From: Aedes albopictus
Lineage: Eukaryota > Arthropoda > Insecta > Diptera > Culicidae
NCBI RefSeq assembly: GCF_035046485.1
Contig: NC_085138.1
Coordinates: 93,785,766-93,849,765 of the forward strand
DNA length: 64,000 nucleotides
Direction of reading: 5' to 3'
In this document: in pieces, positions 61,428-64,000 of the stretch
Numbering within the stretch: position 1 is the stretch's first letter
Layout: each line of letters opens with the position of its first letter
Translations under genes and position numbers: made by a program
The notes under the pieces: generated by a model
Database searches by the model: none
Seen by the model: the letters and a program-made list of their open reading frames with translations, nothing else
Told to the model about the DNA's origin: nothing

Positions 61428-62067
61428 CCTACAGGAATCTCCAAAAAAATATTTTACCAGTTTTTTTGGCGAAAATTGTGGAGGAATATCATTAATAAAT
61501 TCTGAAGAAATTATTGTCTCAGATGCTTGGCAAAAGGATTTTTCAAATGAATTCTCGAAAGAATTTTGAAAGAGTTCTCTCAAAGATTGGAATAGAAATT
61601 TTTAGAAGAGTTCCTAGAGGAATGGTAGCAATAATTACTGAATGAATATTTAGGGAAGCTCTAGATGAATTTTGAATTTGAATTATTGAAGGAATTCCAG
61701 AAGGATTTTTCGAAAGAATTTGTATAGATTTTTTAGAGGAATTTTAGTAGAAATCCCTGGAGTAATTCTATTATAATGATAATTGCATTATAATTCAATG
61801 GATTTATGGGAAATTTCCTGGAATTCTAGGATGGATCTCTTAGTAAACCCATAAAGAAACTCTTTGAAGAATCCGTGAGCATTTTTTTTTTCTAAGAAAT
61901 CACTGCAGTTATTTGAATAAATCCTTCTAGGAATTCCTGAAGGAATTCTTGGAAAAATATTAAGAAATTTTTAAAATCACGCCATGATAAATGACGAATG
62001 CTTGTGGAAATGCCCAGATAAATCCTTGGAGAAATCTCTGAAAGAATTATGTGAGGAAATAATTCTA

Positions 62068-62294
62068 GACGAACATTTGAAAAGGGCCTATCTGCTTTTT
62101 GTAAACAAACATGTTTCTGTCTCTGCAGGGCCCATCTGCATCCACCCACGCACATCAACACCCTTAACAGATAGCTTGAAGACCACTCTTTCTGATAAGA
62201 GTGTTGATGTGCGTGGGTGGATGCAGATGGGCCCTGCAGAGACAGAAACATGTTTGTTTACAAAAAGCAGATAGGCCCTTTTCAAATGTTCGTC
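62068..62294. mobile_element. TA-type palindromic MITE, third copy
   Basis: GACGAACATTTGAAAAGGGC and mirror flanked by TA (62066-62067 and 62295-62296). Arms of about 100 bp are almost identical, including TTTTTGTAAACAAACATG shared with 16186-16357. The near-perfect arms suggest a recent or gene-converted copy. Confidence 0.88.
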
Positions 62295-62849
62295 TAGAAT
62301 TGAGAAACCCTTGAAGAACCCTTGGAGAAATACCTGACTTTCATGGAAAAATCATGCAAGATCTTTGGAAAGAAATCATGAAGAATGTTTGAAGAAATTC
62401 TAGAGGGACCATTCTTGGAAGAATATGTAGTTCCGTTCCGAAGGAATTATTGGAAATTTTATGTAGTACCTAATTCTTTCTAGAATTAGTTGAGAATTCT
62501 TTGAATGATCTTCTAGATGAGTTCTCAGAGATGCTTGATGAAGTCTTTATAAGAATCTTTTAAAGTACTTTGAAGTGCTTTTGAAACATTCTCGCAGACA
62601 TCACTCTCCGAAAATTCCTGAAGGAGTACTTAGGGAAATACTGAATGACATCCTTGCATTGATCACTTATAAGATTCTTAAAAGCAAATTATTCTTCAAT
62701 CGAGTTTTCTTGAAGAATAAAAGAAATTCATAAAAGAATACTTGAAAAAATGCATAATGAAATGTTTCGCAGAGTCTATAAGGGTCAGATAAAAGTTCAA
62801 TTCTAAATGTATATATCATGTTTGCAGGTTTGTTACGTATTCTTGGTGT

Positions 62850-63036
62850 ATTCTAAGAAGTATGTCTTGGCTTTTCAGCCCGATTGTGAGATGAAAAACA
62901 CCTTATGTTCTCTTACTCCGACGTTTCGATCCGTGAGAAAGATCCGATACGGATCGAAACGTCGTAGTAAGAGAACATAATATGGTGTTTTTGTTCTCAC
63001 AAACGGACTGAAAAGCCAAGAAATACTTCTAAGAAT
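62850..63036. mobile_element. 187-bp inverted-repeat MITE
   Basis: GTATTCTAAGAAGTATGTCT opposite AATACTTCTAAGAAT; centre contains GACGTTTCGATCCG and its mirror. Non-coding. Confidence 0.75.
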
Positions 63037-64000
63037 GTAAAATAAAAAATATGTGCATTTTTTATTTTAACGAGGGCCTACAAATTTGATTTCGTACCAG
63101 GCCCCCTCAAATTCGTAGCTACAATTGCCTGATGATTTTTGGTTCTATCATTTTTTTAACTCACGTATGAATTCATTCATTTTCTCTTTCGAAAATTGCA
63201 ATGCACCATTTTGAATTACCCGCCTCAAGGGCTTTCACTTGTCGGGGACTAAACCTACTGGAACCGGACAAACAAATAGCAAATTAACCCATAATTAATG
63301 ATTCAATTCACGGTGCATGGCTGGTGCAAGGGCAAACTTCTAAACTGTAATCATATGCGCATTCCGCATACGATGGCCATTGCCAGTGGTAATTGGTTCT
63401 TTACACCCACAACATCTGTGCCGTTGTAGAATTTATTCACACAATTTTGGAAAATTTGTTTTTGTTTATAAATAAGTAAATAACTGCTAAGTTTGAAAAA
63501 AAACTCAATCAAAAATATTGAAATATTATATGAGTGTTCTTCATGTTTTTCAATCATTTAGGGTTTCTACTTTTTTCTAACGTCATACACTATACACAGG
63601 GTTGCAAAAAATGAAAGCATGCAACGAACGTGAGTTTTTGTTTTTGTCTTTTCACCACACCGCTTCTGACGTTAAAGCCTCTTTCCTTCACGGAGGTGGG
63701 TGAGAAGAGAATAAAAATTCTCTCGTCGCTCACATCGTGGCGACGGCGAGATTCAAAAACAACATTTTCCCTGTCATTGGCACTCAAAAGAGAAAATTCA
63801 CCACGTTTGCTTATGGGCCAGTCGCATTCATGCGGCCGTTGTTGACATGAAGCATCCTTCAGCACAGAGCGTGTGTTGATGATGGTGGAGTCATTACGTC
63901 CACAAAGTAGTTGAGTTTTTCTGTGTTCACTTTCAAGTGGTCGGCGTTAAGTCAGAGGGGACCAAGTAACAAAATTGACGAAAGTTAGATTTTTAAGGCA
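63037..64000. other. Unassigned end of window
   Basis: Mixed sequence, GC richer near 63660-63900. Overlapping short frames on both strands (63590-63865 minus, 63630-63845 plus) show no known domain. An exon of a gene outside the window cannot be excluded. Confidence 0.4.

Larger units (their letters stand above)
59870..62800 (-). repeat. 12-bp degenerate tandem array, tract 4
   Basis: Plus strand carries the TGGAGGAATTCC orientation in A-rich, strongly diverged form (AAATCCTTGGAG, AAATCTCTGAAA, GAATTATGTGAG at 62020-62055). Four palindromic MITEs sit inside it. Confidence 0.8.

Overview
The window looks like intergenic or heterochromatin-like DNA from a culicine mosquito, most likely Aedes. 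The reasons are AT-rich DNA packed with nested transposable elements, tRNA-derived SINEs of the Feilai type, R1-clade and L1/Tx1-like LINEs, and many foldback MITEs. I found no convincing host protein-coding gene and no intact cellular tRNA or rRNA gene. The only real coding sequence belongs to retrotransposons. The species call is inference; no marker gene is present.

Region 1-14.4 kb is a nest of insertions. An old plus-strand R1-clade LINE (copy A: 1-730, 12013-12118, 13077-13275, 13882-14415) was interrupted by a full-length minus-strand R1 of a related family (copy B: 731-12012). The 5-bp duplication GAATG flanks copy B. Copy B was later hit by a retroelement ending in (AC)85 with a perfect 20-bp target duplication (1913-3250), by a 218-bp insert in its reverse transcriptase (3928-4145), and by a solo LTR in ORF1 (7298-11501). 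That LTR carries a 3.07-kb foldback DNA element (7309-10379). Copy A also took two further inserts.

Region 14.4-18.9 kb holds MITEs and SINEs, then a 3.2-kb foldback element with CACGGTG termini and a 5-bp duplication (15729-18903), itself carrying MITEs and a solo LTR. A relative lies at 30963-33808. Four tracts (18.95-22.29, 28.56-30.36, 51.74-57.08 and 59.87-62.8 kb) are degenerate tandem arrays of one 12-bp unit, GGAATTCCTCCA or its complement, about 13 kb or one fifth of the window. The third tract lies inside a 6.4-kb hAT-like element (51588-58014) with a perfect 8-bp duplication.

Region 34.5-38.9 kb is an L1/Tx1-like LINE with ORF1 open and ORF2 broken by a single frameshift, the youngest-looking coding element here. 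Region 38.9-51.5 kb contains tandem and dispersed copies of a CAGA-tailed repeat, a 1.4-kb hAT element (47556-48948), a foldback element with a TAA duplication (44752-45413) and tRNA-Asp-derived SINEs. Region 58-64 kb holds a complete Feilai-like SINE, the fourth 12-bp tract studded with palindromic MITEs, and about 1 kb with nothing recognisable.

Together the parts act as a layered record of transposition: non-LTR elements, LTR elements, hAT, Harbinger-like, Transib-like and TA-type MITEs, with empty-site alleles of several insertions visible inside the window.
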